DNA of 12,796 bases from positions 1 through 12,796 of the forward strand of contig JAITNZ010000133.1 in NCBI GenBank assembly GCA_031290205.1. Direction: 5' to 3'. Positions within the stretch are counted from its first letter, which is position 1. Every line of letters begins with the position of its first letter. Below are positions 1 to 6,348 of the stretch, piece by piece. The position numbers and the translations under genes were made by a program. The DNA is from Spirochaetaceae bacterium. Lineage in GTDB: Bacteria; Spirochaetota; Spirochaetia; Treponematales; Breznakiellaceae. Below the pieces are notes generated by a model. The model did no database searches. It was not told where the DNA came from and saw only the letters and a program-made list of their open reading frames with translations.

Positions 1-372
1 GGAACGTATGCATGGGCTTCATCAGCTTATAGTTACATCGAGATATCCGGCACGGCACCTGACATAGGGAGCGGAACGGTGAACACGACAACCATACTTA
101 CCATAGATGCAAACGCCCCTGCCGCAAAAGCTTGCGCCGATTATGCTTATGGTGGTTATGAAGACTGGTTTTTACCGAGCAAGAATGAACTAAATCTGAT
201 GTGGACGAATTTAAAAGAGCAAGGCAGGGGGGATTTTATTGATAACGAATACTGGTCTTCTTCGGACGGTGCTTATGTTTACCGTCCTTGGAATCAGAAT
301 TTCAGCAATGGCAATCCGGACTACAACATCAAGTATGTTACGCTTTTAGTTCGAGCTGCCCGGTCTTTTTAA
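1..372 (+). CDS. 3' end of a DUF1566/Lcl_C-type surface protein (partial)
   Basis: The frame is open from base 1 and ends at TAA 370-372, so this is the last 123 codons of a gene that starts outside the window. A GTG at 79 is an internal valine, since coding sense continues upstream of it. Visible marks are a Gly/Ser-rich entry (GTYAWASSAYSYIEISG), then WFLPSKNELNLM, YWSSS, WNQNFSNG and the closing VRAARSF. This order is typical of the Lcl C-terminal/DUF1566 domain, a C-type-lectin-like or FISUMP-related fold found on secreted and lipid-anchored proteins of spirochaetes and Fibrobacter. The N-terminal signal and any repeats lie outside the window, so location is inferred from the family. Function is likely surface binding; no catalytic motif is visible. 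The domain call is fairly sure and the biological role is unknown. Confidence 0.8.
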   Translation, partial: GTYAWASSAYSYIEISGTAPDIGSGTVNTTTILTIDANAPAAKACADYAYGGYEDWFLPSKNELNLMWTNLKEQGRGDFIDNEYWSSSDGAYVYRPWNQNFSNGNPDYNIKYVTLLVRAARSF

Positions 373-493
373 CTCTTTAGCTATTTGTTTTAGCGCCGGA
401 GGCGGAGGGGAGAGTGAGCAATGAGCTGTGAATGGTTTCTATCCTCACCGAACGCGACGACGAAATCATCGACAAAGAGGGCAAGTTCCAGTG

Positions 494-575
494 ATGGATG
501 ATGGATTTTTTATTCGAACTAAAAGAAATACTACACGGAATATGCTAATAATCCGAAGAAAAATCCATAATCCAT
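494..575. repeat. Inverted repeat built from ATGGAT-type heptamers
   Basis: The left arm 494-510 (ATGGATGATGGATTTTT) and right arm 559-575 (AAAAATCCATAATCCAT) pair at 16 of 17 positions across a 48-nt loop. Each arm is a 7-bp tandem: TGATGGA twice on the left, and TCCATAA twice followed by TCTATCC on the right. In both directions the array runs into a T tract, so it could act as a weak bidirectional terminator, although the loop is long. Confidence 0.55.
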
Positions 576-592
576 AATCTATCCTGTAAGGG

Positions 593-620
593 TCCCGGTT
601 GTTTTATTCCCGGTTGTTTT
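593..620. repeat. Two tandem copies of TCCCGGTTGTTTT upstream of the lipoprotein promoter
   Basis: Exact 13-bp copies at 593-605 and 608-620 have a 15-bp period. The second ends three bases before the -35 box at 624. The position suits an activator or repressor site, but a simple duplication explains it equally well. Confidence 0.45.
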
Positions 621-623
621 TTC

Positions 624-652
624 TTGACAAATTAAATTCTTAATGCTAAAAT
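624..652 (+). promoter_or_regulatory. Sigma-70 promoter of the first lipoprotein gene
   Basis: TTGACA at 624-629 is a perfect -35 box. A 17-bp spacer leads to TAAAAT at 647-652. The bases TGC directly before it give an extended -10. This predicts a leader of about 40 nt ending in AGGAG (690-694) before ATG 701. Confidence 0.8.
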
Positions 653-700
653 AAACTATACGAATGGGGCTGGATATTGAAAATGAAATAGGAGTTGCGT

Positions 701-3007
701 ATGAAAAACAAAATTGCACAATTAACCGTCGGGAGTTTTTTGCTCTTCCTTGGTGCGTTTGTCGTTTCGCTTAGCTCGTGTAACGCGCTTGCCGATACAT
801 CGGGGCTGAATCTTACACCCGAAACGGTGTGGCTTCACCTGGTTCCCGGCGTGCCGTTCGAGGGGGACGACGGGGTTTGGACGGCGGAACTCGTGCTCGA
901 CTTGAGCAGGGCGATTAGCGGCTTGAACACCGATACGACTGCGGCGGAATTATACGCGCTATTCACCATTAGCTATGACTATTCCGCCGAAGCGCCGCCG
1001 TTCAAACCAATGGTGGCGGCAAGCGTTATCAAATACACGGAGGGGTATTACAAGCTCACCGTTGGGAATATTCCCGCCTCACGCGGCGTTGCGACGCTTA
1101 CTATCAATCGCCCCGGCATTACGCCGGCATCCCGCCTCTGGGACCTGGCAGGGCGGGAGATACCGGATTCGGAAACTTTAACCCTCAGTTTCGACACGCA
1201 GGGGGGAAGCAGCGTCGACTCAATAATCGGGATAGGCGGCGCCAAAGTGAACGCACCCGCTCCCCCCGTGAAGGAAGGGCATTACTTTGAGGGCTGGTTC
1301 GACGCGGATAGCGGCGGAAGCCCCGTTGATTGGCCAATTACCTTAACGGGGAATATCACCGTGTACGCGCACTGGGCGCCGCTTGCGACCTTTGCCGACG
1401 CTCCAGCCATAACCCTTGAGCCCGGCACTGGACAGCTTGGCTATACGATTACGCCGTCCAACCCCCAGGGGGACAGCTACACGGTCTCGTGGCTTAGCGG
1501 ATACGATACAGACGCCGCCCACGTTAAGGCGGGCACAGCGATAGGCGCGGGAACGACGCTGGGTGCGGCGATTACCGGACTTGCCAACGCTCAAGTCTAC
1601 AGTGTTATCGTCTGCGCGCACAAAGAAAACTATGCTGATAGCTATTCCGTGATAAGCTATGAGGCGGCAGTTACGGCGGCGTCCTTGCCGCAAATCGCCC
1701 GCCGTTATGTCAAAACCGTTGCCGCAGGTAACGGCAGCGGCACATCATGGAATAATGCGGCGGCGGACATCCAGCTAATGATAGACGAACTCTATTCGTC
1801 AGGCGGGGAAGTCTGGGTAGCGGGGGGGACATACATTCCCGGCAATACGCAGCAAAGCACCTTCACGCTGAAAACCGCCGTCAAGGTCTATGGCGGTTTC
1901 CCCCCCTCTATCACCGATGACTGGGCGCTTGGTATCGCGATGAATGCACGCATATTCCGGTTCAAGCCCGACGGCACGATCAAGCCGTGGGCGCAGGCGA
2001 GCGAAACTCTCCTCTCGGGCGACCTTAACAACGACGATGTTTACGCTTCCGGCACCGGCTTCCTCACCGGCAACTACAGCGACAATGCAGAGCATGTAGT
2101 TACCGGCGCGACGGGAGCCGATGCCACAGCGCTACTGGACGGCTTCACCGTCAGAGGCGGAAGCAGCGCTACGGGCGGCGGTGCGGGCGGCGGCATATTG
2201 AACAACGCCTCTTCACCAAGCCTGAGCAAGCTCACAATCACGGGCAATAGGGCAAGCGAACTCGGCGGCGGCATAGCGAACCTCAACTCATGGCCCACTC
2301 TTACCAACGCGACACTCAGGGGCAATACGGCAGCTTGCGGCGGCGGCATAGGCAACGGGGCAGGTGCCAACGACAGAGCATACGTCCCAATTTTTACCAA
2401 TGTGATTATCACGGGCAATAGTGCAGACAACGGCGGCGGCGGTATGTACAATATGATAAGTTCGCCCATCATTACCAACGCAGCTATCACGGGGAATACT
2501 ACAAATGGTATTGGCGGCGGCGGCAGCTTCGATGGTTTGTGCTCCCCCACCTATACCAATGTGATCATTGCAGGCAATAGCACAAGCGGGAGCGGCGGCG
2601 GCATCTGGGGCGAAGGTGTTGATGCAAGAATCCGGAACTGCATCGTGTGGGGGAATACCGCAAACAGCGCTGCTAATGTCTATATGTACGTGGGCACCAA
2701 AACATGGACGTACAGCCTTGTGGAGGGCGCTTCGTGGGATGCCGACATCTGGGGCATCGATTCCGGCAACACCAATTTGGCTTCCAGCACCGACCCGTTC
2801 GTCGACGTAGCCGGCGGCGACTACCGCCTCAAGGCAGGCATTGCGGGCGCAATCGATGCAGGCGATCCTTCCATGCCCGCCGAGCCCCCAGACTGGCAAA
2901 GCGACACCCTTGGCGCCTGGTCAAGCTTCTGGGACGCCCTCACCGACCTCGACGGACTCCCCCGCTTCAACGGCACGGTGGATAGAGGCGCCTACGAGAA
3001 ACAGTGA
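701..3007 (+). CDS. Beta-helix surface lipoprotein, choice-of-anchor Q type, with InlB B-repeat
   Basis: ATG 701 is chosen over an in-frame TTG at 695 because AGGAG (690-694) sits 6 nt before it and because the signal peptide begins MKNK. The 768-residue product has a hydrophobic signal ending in LSSC with the lipidated Cys at about 27. A domain at roughly 35-155 is shared with the next gene (PETVW, DLSRAI, NRPGITPASRLWDL). An InlB/Flg_new repeat follows at about 160-225 (FDTQGG, GYxFxGWxD-like, VYAHW). An FN3-like stretch runs from 226 to 330. From about 334 a right-handed beta-helix opens with RRYVKTV, WVAGGTY and VKVYGGF. Its coils read xxLTNxxIxGNxxxGGGG, and the end is IVWGNT, DYRLKAG, AIDAGD and RGAYEKQ. 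Export and membrane anchoring are well supported. Pectate-lyase-like folds can be enzymes or adhesins; no catalytic residues are evident, so adhesin is the better guess. Confidence 0.85.
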   Translation: MKNKIAQLTVGSFLLFLGAFVVSLSSCNALADTSGLNLTPETVWLHLVPGVPFEGDDGVWTAELVLDLSRAISGLNTDTTAAELYALFTISYDYSAEAPPFKPMVAASVIKYTEGYYKLTVGNIPASRGVATLTINRPGITPASRLWDLAGREIPDSETLTLSFDTQGGSSVDSIIGIGGAKVNAPAPPVKEGHYFEGWFDADSGGSPVDWPITLTGNITVYAHWAPLATFADAPAITLEPGTGQLGYTITPSNPQGDSYTVSWLSGYDTDAAHVKAGTAIGAGTTLGAAITGLANAQVYSVIVCAHKENYADSYSVISYEAAVTAASLPQIARRYVKTVAAGNGSGTSWNNAAADIQLMIDELYSSGGEVWVAGGTYIPGNTQQSTFTLKTAVKVYGGFPPSITDDWALGIAMNARIFRFKPDGTIKPWAQASETLLSGDLNNDDVYASGTGFLTGNYSDNAEHVVTGATGADATALLDGFTVRGGSSATGGGAGGGILNNASSPSLSKLTITGNRASELGGGIANLNSWPTLTNATLRGNTAACGGGIGNGAGANDRAYVPIFTNVIITGNSADNGGGGMYNMISSPIITNAAITGNTTNGIGGGGSFDGLCSPTYTNVIIAGNSTSGSGGGIWGEGVDARIRNCIVWGNTANSAANVYMYVGTKTWTYSLVEGASWDADIWGIDSGNTNLASSTDPFVDVAGGDYRLKAGIAGAIDAGDPSMPAEPPDWQSDTLGAWSSFWDALTDLDGLPRFNGTVDRGAYEKQ

Positions 3008-3022
3008 GGGGAAGAGGTATGA

Positions 3023-3134
3023 GACGATGCGTAGCATCGAGAGATTTGAGCTTCAATTTAGTTTGATTGCCGATAAAGGGTGATTTCAATGCTGAGTGCG
3101 CGCCTCGTGTCGGATGGCGCTGGATATTGAGAGG
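3023..3134. repeat. Duplicated 112-bp block, copy 1
   Basis: This matches 6096-6207 at about 108 of 112 positions, with no gaps. The match continues upstream to the stop codon region (GGGAAGAGG, 3009-3017) apart from a 5-bp insertion, TATGA, at 3018-3022. It opens with the hairpin CGATGCGTAGCATCG. On the plus strand one frame reads MRSIERFELQFSLIADKG then stop, and later RMALDIER, as in copy 2. The block follows the stop codon of each lipoprotein gene, so it looks like a dispersed 3' element or the remnant of an older gene. Confidence 0.85.
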
Positions 3135-3157
3135 GATGAGGTAGGTATAAGGTATAA

Positions 3158-3282
3158 GGGAAAAGGGAAAAGGTGAAGAATGAGTGAGCAGTGAGTGAGT
3201 GAGTGATGAATGAGGAGTGATGAATGAGGAATGAGCAGGAAAAAAAGATTTCAAAGTAAAATCTTCCCTTTTCCCTCTTCCC
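3158..3282. repeat. Purine/pyrimidine inverted repeat enclosing the heptamer array
   Basis: GGGAAAAGGGAAAAGG (3158-3173) is complementary at 15 of 16 positions to CCTTTTCCCTCTTCCC (3267-3282). The arms enclose the TGA array and the small AAGATTT/AAATCTT hairpin, so transcript from this leader could close into one long stem just before the next gene. Low complexity of both arms weakens the case for a selected structure. Confidence 0.45.
3178..3238. repeat. TGAGCAG/TGATGAA heptamer-type array
   Basis: Short units beginning TGA follow one another: TGAGCAG, several TGAG units, TGATGAA, TGAGGAG, TGATGAA, TGAGGAA, TGAGCAG. Where the period is 7 bp it puts TGA stops in all three plus-strand frames. 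The same units recur at 5993-6020 and 6215-6285. The pattern resembles the short tandem heptanucleotide repeats known from other bacteria such as filamentous cyanobacteria. Confidence 0.75.
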
Positions 3283-3306
3283 TTTTCCCCATTCCCCCTC
3301 TTCAAA
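3233..3306. repeat. Hairpin-pyrimidine element, copy A
   Basis: The element begins GAGCAGGAAAA, has the hairpin AAGATTT (3245-3251)/AAATCTT (3259-3265) with a 7-nt loop, and then a C/T tract ending CTCTTCAAA. Copies B (6280-6347) and C (6349-6428) share this order. Copy A ends two bases before the Shine-Dalgarno of the second lipoprotein gene. The pyrimidine tract is close to a mirror repeat. Confidence 0.75.
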
Positions 3307-3319
3307 TAGGAGAACAAAA

Positions 3320-4204
3320 ATGAGAAATGTAACCAAATTACTATTACTGGTATGCACAGCGCTTACGGCGCTGGCTTTCGCCGCCTGCGAGGTGATTGCT
3401 TCGACTGCGGGGCAAGATCTGCCCTCCGAGACGGTGTGGATTAGTTTGACGCCGACCGTGCCGGAGGCGGACGGCAATGGGGTGAGGACGGCGACGCTCA
3501 CTCTTGACTTTAGCAGGGCGATTGACGGGCTGACGAGCGAGACTTCAGCGGAGGACTTAGAGAAAATATTCACGTTTGCGTTTGATCCTCCCGATGGTGC
3601 GGCGGATTTTAAGATGACTCGTGTCGAGAAAATCGCGGTGGCGGTTTACCGGCTTTCGGTCGTCAATGTGCCGCTCTCGGGGAGCGCCCGGGTAACGGTG
3701 AACAGACCCGACGTTACGCCGACCTCACGGCTCTGGTCGCTGGACGGGCGGGTGATAGAGGACAAAGCGCCGGAAATAACCGGCTTTGTCTTTACCCAGA
3801 GCGAAAACTCGAGCCTTTCGGAACCGGAAACCGTCGGCAGCATTGACCAAACAACGGGGAAAATCGTGGTTGTGGCGCCGGAAGGGACGTCCTTGAACAA
3901 TCTTATCCCGACCGTGAGCACCAGCGCCGGTAGTGATTTTTCCCCAAAGGGCGCGCAGGATTTTTCCAACCCGATACAGTATACGGTTCAGTCGGCAACA
4001 ACGGGCGCTTTGAGGGATTACGAAGTCCGCGTGATTGAACAAAAATCCAACTCGGCGAGTATCGAAATGTTTCAGTTTTTGGCGGAGGATAATACGCCGA
4101 ATCTGACTAAGGACGTTTCCGGCATCATTACCGGCTCGAGCATTGCCCTTACGGTGCCCTACGGGACGGCGCTCGGCGCGCTCATTCCTGCTATCACGTA
4201 TTAG
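3320..4204 (+). CDS. N-terminal half of the interrupted lipoprotein: signal peptide and DUF5018-like repeats
   Basis: ATG 3320 follows AGGAG (3308-3312) at 7 nt spacing. The first residues MRNVTKLLLL and a hydrophobic run end in LAFAAC, giving a lipidated Cys at 23. Residues ~33-150 are the domain shared with the first lipoprotein (SETVWISLTP, LDFSRAIDGL, VNRPDVTPTSRLWSLDGR). From ~152 a first DUF5018-like Ig-type repeat runs EITGFVF to YEVRVIE. A second starts near SIEMFQFL and is cut at VPYGTALGALIPAITY by the TAG (codon 295). If translated alone this 294-residue product would be exported and anchored but would lack the beta-helix, so it is probably non-functional as a binding protein. The intact neighbour has an InlB repeat where this gene has DUF5018-like repeats. 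Confidence 0.75.
   Translation: MRNVTKLLLLVCTALTALAFAACEVIASTAGQDLPSETVWISLTPTVPEADGNGVRTATLTLDFSRAIDGLTSETSAEDLEKIFTFAFDPPDGAADFKMTRVEKIAVAVYRLSVVNVPLSGSARVTVNRPDVTPTSRLWSLDGRVIEDKAPEITGFVFTQSENSSLSEPETVGSIDQTTGKIVVVAPEGTSLNNLIPTVSTSAGSDFSPKGAQDFSNPIQYTVQSATTGALRDYEVRVIEQKSNSASIEMFQFLAEDNTPNLTKDVSGIITGSSIALTVPYGTALGALIPAITY
4202..4204 (+). other. In-frame amber codon splitting the lipoprotein
   Basis: TAT TAG GGG GCG AGT reads Y-stop-G-A-S at the place where family members usually have a residue before GASISP. One base change from TAG would restore a sense codon such as Lys, Gln, Glu, Leu, Ser, Trp or Tyr. No frameshift is present on either side. Confidence 0.85.
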
Positions 4205-4330
4205 GGGGCGAGTATTTCACCTGAAAATGGGGTTGCGACAGACTTTAGCAATTCGGAGAGCAATCCGGTACAATGGACGGTAACAGCGGCGGACGGCGCC
4301 ACGACAGATGATTACCGGGTAACGGTAACG

Positions 4331-5995
4331 GTGGGAGCGCCGGTCTGGATAAGCGCTCCGAGCATAACTCTTACGCCGGGAAACGGCGAGTTGGGATACA
4401 CCATTACGGCTTCCGACCCCGTAGCGGACAGTTACGATGTTTACTATATTGAGGGGAGCGAAACAGATGGCGCGGCGATTAAGGCTGGCGGCACACTGAT
4501 TGCTAGTTCACCCCTTACCGGAACGATTAGCCCGCTTAGCAACTGGCAGATATACAGTTTTATTGTTACCGCGCACAAGACAGGCTATGCGGATTGTGAT
4601 TCTCTAAGCGCGTCTGAGATGCCGGTGGTGCCCTTGGCGAATGCTGAACGCCGTTTTGTAAAAGTGGGCGGTGCCGGTAGCGGCACAACATGGGAGGATG
4701 CGTCAGGGAACATTCAGGCGATGATGAACGAGCTTGCTTCGGGGGGCGGCGAAGTCTGGGTGGCGGCGGGAAAATATGTCCCCGGCAGCACGCGGGACGC
4801 CACCTTCACCCTCAAAAACAATGTCAAGGTTTACGGCGGCTTTCCCGCCGGTATCACCGATGCCACCCCTCAGGCTTTTGCTATGCGTGAACGCAACGCA
4901 CGTTTCAATACGTTTGGCATTATCAGTGACGCCTCTTGCGAAACCATCATGAGCGGCGATATTGGCAACAACGATACCTACGCTGCCGACTCCGGCTTAC
5001 TCACCGCAAATTATCTAGACAACGTGTACCATGTGGTTACCGGCGCAAACGGCGCGGTTCTCGACGGCTTCACCATCAAAGGCGGCTACGCCTTTGGTTC
5101 AGCGCTTGAAAACAAAAGTGGCGGCGGTATGAACAATTACTACTCTTCGCCCGTCCTTACCAACGTGACCATCGCGGGCAACCAGGCAGTCGATGGCGGC
5201 GGTATGGTCAACTCCAACTCCTCGCCCATCCTTATCAACGTGACCATCGCGGGCAACCAGGTAAGCAGTTTCGGCGGCGGTATGGTCAACTCCAACTCCT
5301 CGCCCATCCTTACCAACGTGACCATCGCGGGCAACCAGGCACTCAATGGCGGCGGCGGTATGTACAATTCCGAATCCTCGCCCATCCTTACCAACGTAAC
5401 CATCGCGGGCAACCAGGTAAGCGGCGGCGGCGGCGGTATGTCCAACACCTTCTCCTCGCCCATCCTTACCAACGTGACCATCGCGGGCAACAGCAGCAGC
5501 GGTATGTACAACTACTCCTCCTCGCCCATTCTTACCAACGTGACCATCGCGGGCAACAGCGGCGGCGGTATGCACACCTTTTACCCCGACTCCTCGCCCA
5601 GCATACGGAACAGCATCGTGTGGGGAAACACCGGAGGTAACGTTTTCATCGAGTACTGCACACCAACATGGACCAACAGCCTCGTGGAGGGCAGCACATG
5701 GGATACGACAAATTGGGGCACGAATAGCGGCGGCACCTGCGGCACTATTTCCACCAACCCCTTCGAGTCCGCGATTCCCGCCGCCCCCACCACCGGCGGT
5801 AACTACCAGCTCAAAGCCGGCGTTATTGGGGCAATTGATGCGGGTAGCAACGCCCTCTACTTTGACCAAGCCATGCCCAGCGACTGGAACGTCAAAACCG
5901 GACTTGACTGGGCAGAAACCCTCGCCAAAGACCTCGCCGGTAACACGCGCAAAGTGAACAACATCATAGACATGGGAGCGTATGAGAAACAGTGA
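4331..5995 (+). CDS. C-terminal half of the interrupted lipoprotein: FN3-like region and beta-helix
   Basis: This half could begin at GTG 4331, but no Shine-Dalgarno precedes it and coding sense runs on upstream to the amber codon, so separate translation is doubtful. It has no signal peptide. Contents in order: an FN3-like region (APVWISAPSITLTPG to FIVTAHKTGYAD), the helix entry RRFVKVGGAGSGTTW, WVAAGKYVPG and VKVYGGFP, and MSGDIGNNDTY. Seven coils follow, six of them centred on NVTIAGN. The closing region reads SIVWGNT, NYQLKAGVIGAIDAG and DMGAYEKQ, ending with the same five residues as the first lipoprotein (AYEKQ). The coils are nearly identical at the DNA level. Fold assignment is secure; function as a separate protein is unlikely. 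Confidence 0.65.
   Translation: MGAPVWISAPSITLTPGNGELGYTITASDPVADSYDVYYIEGSETDGAAIKAGGTLIASSPLTGTISPLSNWQIYSFIVTAHKTGYADCDSLSASEMPVVPLANAERRFVKVGGAGSGTTWEDASGNIQAMMNELASGGGEVWVAAGKYVPGSTRDATFTLKNNVKVYGGFPAGITDATPQAFAMRERNARFNTFGIISDASCETIMSGDIGNNDTYAADSGLLTANYLDNVYHVVTGANGAVLDGFTIKGGYAFGSALENKSGGGMNNYYSSPVLTNVTIAGNQAVDGGGMVNSNSSPILINVTIAGNQVSSFGGGMVNSNSSPILTNVTIAGNQALNGGGGMYNSESSPILTNVTIAGNQVSGGGGGMSNTFSSPILTNVTIAGNSSSGMYNYSSSPILTNVTIAGNSGGGMHTFYPDSSPSIRNSIVWGNTGGNVFIEYCTPTWTNSLVEGSTWDTTNWGTNSGGTCGTISTNPFESAIPAAPTTGGNYQLKAGVIGAIDAGSNALYFDQAMPSDWNVKTGLDWAETLAKDLAGNTRKVNNIIDMGAYEKQ
5143..5594 (+). repeat. Tandem 66-78 bp repeats encoding beta-helix coils
   Basis: The core AACGTGACCATCGCGGGCAAC starts at 5162, 5237, 5315, 5393 (one base different), 5471 and 5537, giving periods of 75, 78, 78, 78 and 66 bp. 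Each unit encodes SSPILTNVTIAGN plus a variable Gly-rich turn, about one helix coil of 22-26 residues. The copies are far more alike than the coils of the neighbouring lipoprotein, which points to recent duplication or gene conversion within the array. All length changes are multiples of three. Confidence 0.9.
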
Positions 5996-6020
5996 GCAAT
6001 GAGCAGTGAGCAATGAGCAA
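5993..6020. repeat. Four perfect TGAGCAR heptamers starting at the lipoprotein stop codon
   Basis: TGAGCAA, TGAGCAG, TGAGCAA, TGAGCAA run without a break from 5993. The first TGA is the stop codon of the beta-helix gene. Because 7 is not a multiple of 3, three units give a TGA in every plus-strand frame. Confidence 0.9.
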
Positions 6021-6095
6021 TGGAAGAGGCGTCTTTGGACAAGGCAACGGGTTTCGAGCTTGCGATATGCAAGTAAAGATAGATGAGGGAAGAGG

Positions 6096-6207
6096 GACGA
6101 TGCGTAGCATCGAGAATTTCGAGCTTCAATTTAGTTTGATTGCCGATAAAGGGTGATTTCAATGCTGAGTGCGCGCCTCGTGTCGGATGGCGCTGGGTAT
6201 TGAGAGG
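6096..6207. repeat. Duplicated 112-bp block, copy 2
   Basis: This is the partner of 3023-3134. The four differences are three close together near 6117-6121 and one near the end (GGGTATT for GGATATT). In the MRSIE-type frame the first cluster changes Arg to Asn and leaves Phe unchanged. The 5' hairpin CGATGCGTAGCATCG is identical in both copies. Confidence 0.85.
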
Positions 6208-6214
6208 TAACAAG

Positions 6215-6285
6215 GGAACAGTGAACAGTGAGTGAGTGATGAATGAGGAGTGAGCAGTGAGCAGTGAGGAAAGAGCAGTGAGCAG
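6215..6285. repeat. TGAACAG/TGAGCAG heptamer array
   Basis: Units include TGAACAG, short TGAG repeats, TGATGAA-like steps, TGAGCAG twice, TGAGGAA, AGAGCAG and TGAGCAG. It sits between the duplicated block and hairpin element B, the same order as at 3134-3240. Confidence 0.75.
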
Positions 6286-6347
6286 GAAAAAAGATTTCAA
6301 AGTAAAATCTTCCCCTGTTCCCCGTTCCCCGTTCCCCCTCTTCAAAA
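6280..6347. repeat. Hairpin-pyrimidine element, copy B
   Basis: It starts GAGCAGGAAAA, carries the AAGATTT/AAATCTT hairpin unchanged from copy A, and ends in a C-rich tract with repeated GTTCCCC and CTCTTCAAAA. It is directly followed by copy C. Confidence 0.75.
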
Positions 6348-6348
6348 T

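Larger units (their letters stand above)
373..700. other. Gene-free stretch with a possible gene remnant, heptamers and a promoter
   Basis: No convincing gene lies between the DUF1566 protein and the next lipoprotein. It holds a short TGAGCAA-type stretch (about 414-427). A 20-codon open stretch at 432-494 (MVSILTERDDEIIDKEGKFQ, then TGA) reads like the end of a decayed gene but cannot be assigned. A heptamer-based inverted repeat (494-575), two copies of a 13-bp direct repeat (593-620) and a strong promoter (624-652) follow. I see no T-tailed terminator directly after the first gene. Confidence 0.6.
3008..3319. other. Repeat-filled spacer between the two lipoprotein genes
   Basis: No gene is seen. 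In order it contains a duplicated block (3023-3134), a purine-rich arm (3158-3173), a heptamer-like TGA array (about 3178-3238) and a hairpin-pyrimidine element (3233-3306). The ribosome binding site AGGAG (3308-3312) then lies directly before the next lipoprotein start. Minus-strand open frames here are low-complexity products of the array and are not genes. No convincing promoter for the downstream gene was found, so it may be read from 624 or from an unrecognised site. Confidence 0.7.
3320..5995 (+). pseudogene. Second beta-helix lipoprotein gene interrupted by an in-frame amber stop
   Basis: Both halves share one frame with only TAG 4202-4204 between them. The 126 bases from 4205 to 4330 translate as good protein (GASISPENGVATDFS through DYRVTVTV), completing the second DUF5018-like repeat. 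Without the stop the product would be 891 residues, similar in design to the 768-residue neighbour. rpsO in this window ends with TAG at a normal S15 C-terminus, and ribF also ends with TAG, so amber is a stop in this genome and not a reassigned codon. The best reading is a recent nonsense mutation. Suppression, a polymorphic allele in a mixed population, or a base error remain possible. Confidence 0.75.

Noticed and set aside
2074..2899. Minus-strand frames of 158 and 203 codons inside the first lipoprotein gene
   Set aside because: Shadows of GGC/GGCGGC-rich beta-helix codons; no family features.
3178..3238. Possible CRISPR-like array of short repeats
   Set aside because: Units are about 7 bp with no spacers of constant length and no cas genes nearby.
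3058..3573. Minus-strand frames rich in SLLTAHCS/SFITHSL-like residues, also at 5857-6370
   Set aside because: They arise because TGAGCAR arrays have no stops when read in reverse. Low complexity and lack of start signals argue against real proteins.
4202..4204. Amber codon read as pyrrolysine or another added amino acid
   Set aside because: rpsO and ribF use TAG as their stop here, and no signal for recoding is visible around 4202.
5099..6013. 304-codon minus-strand frame with HTAAAxxARDGHVGK repeats
   Set aside because: It is the reverse complement of the beta-helix coil repeats and the heptamer array; the regularity comes from the plus-strand gene.
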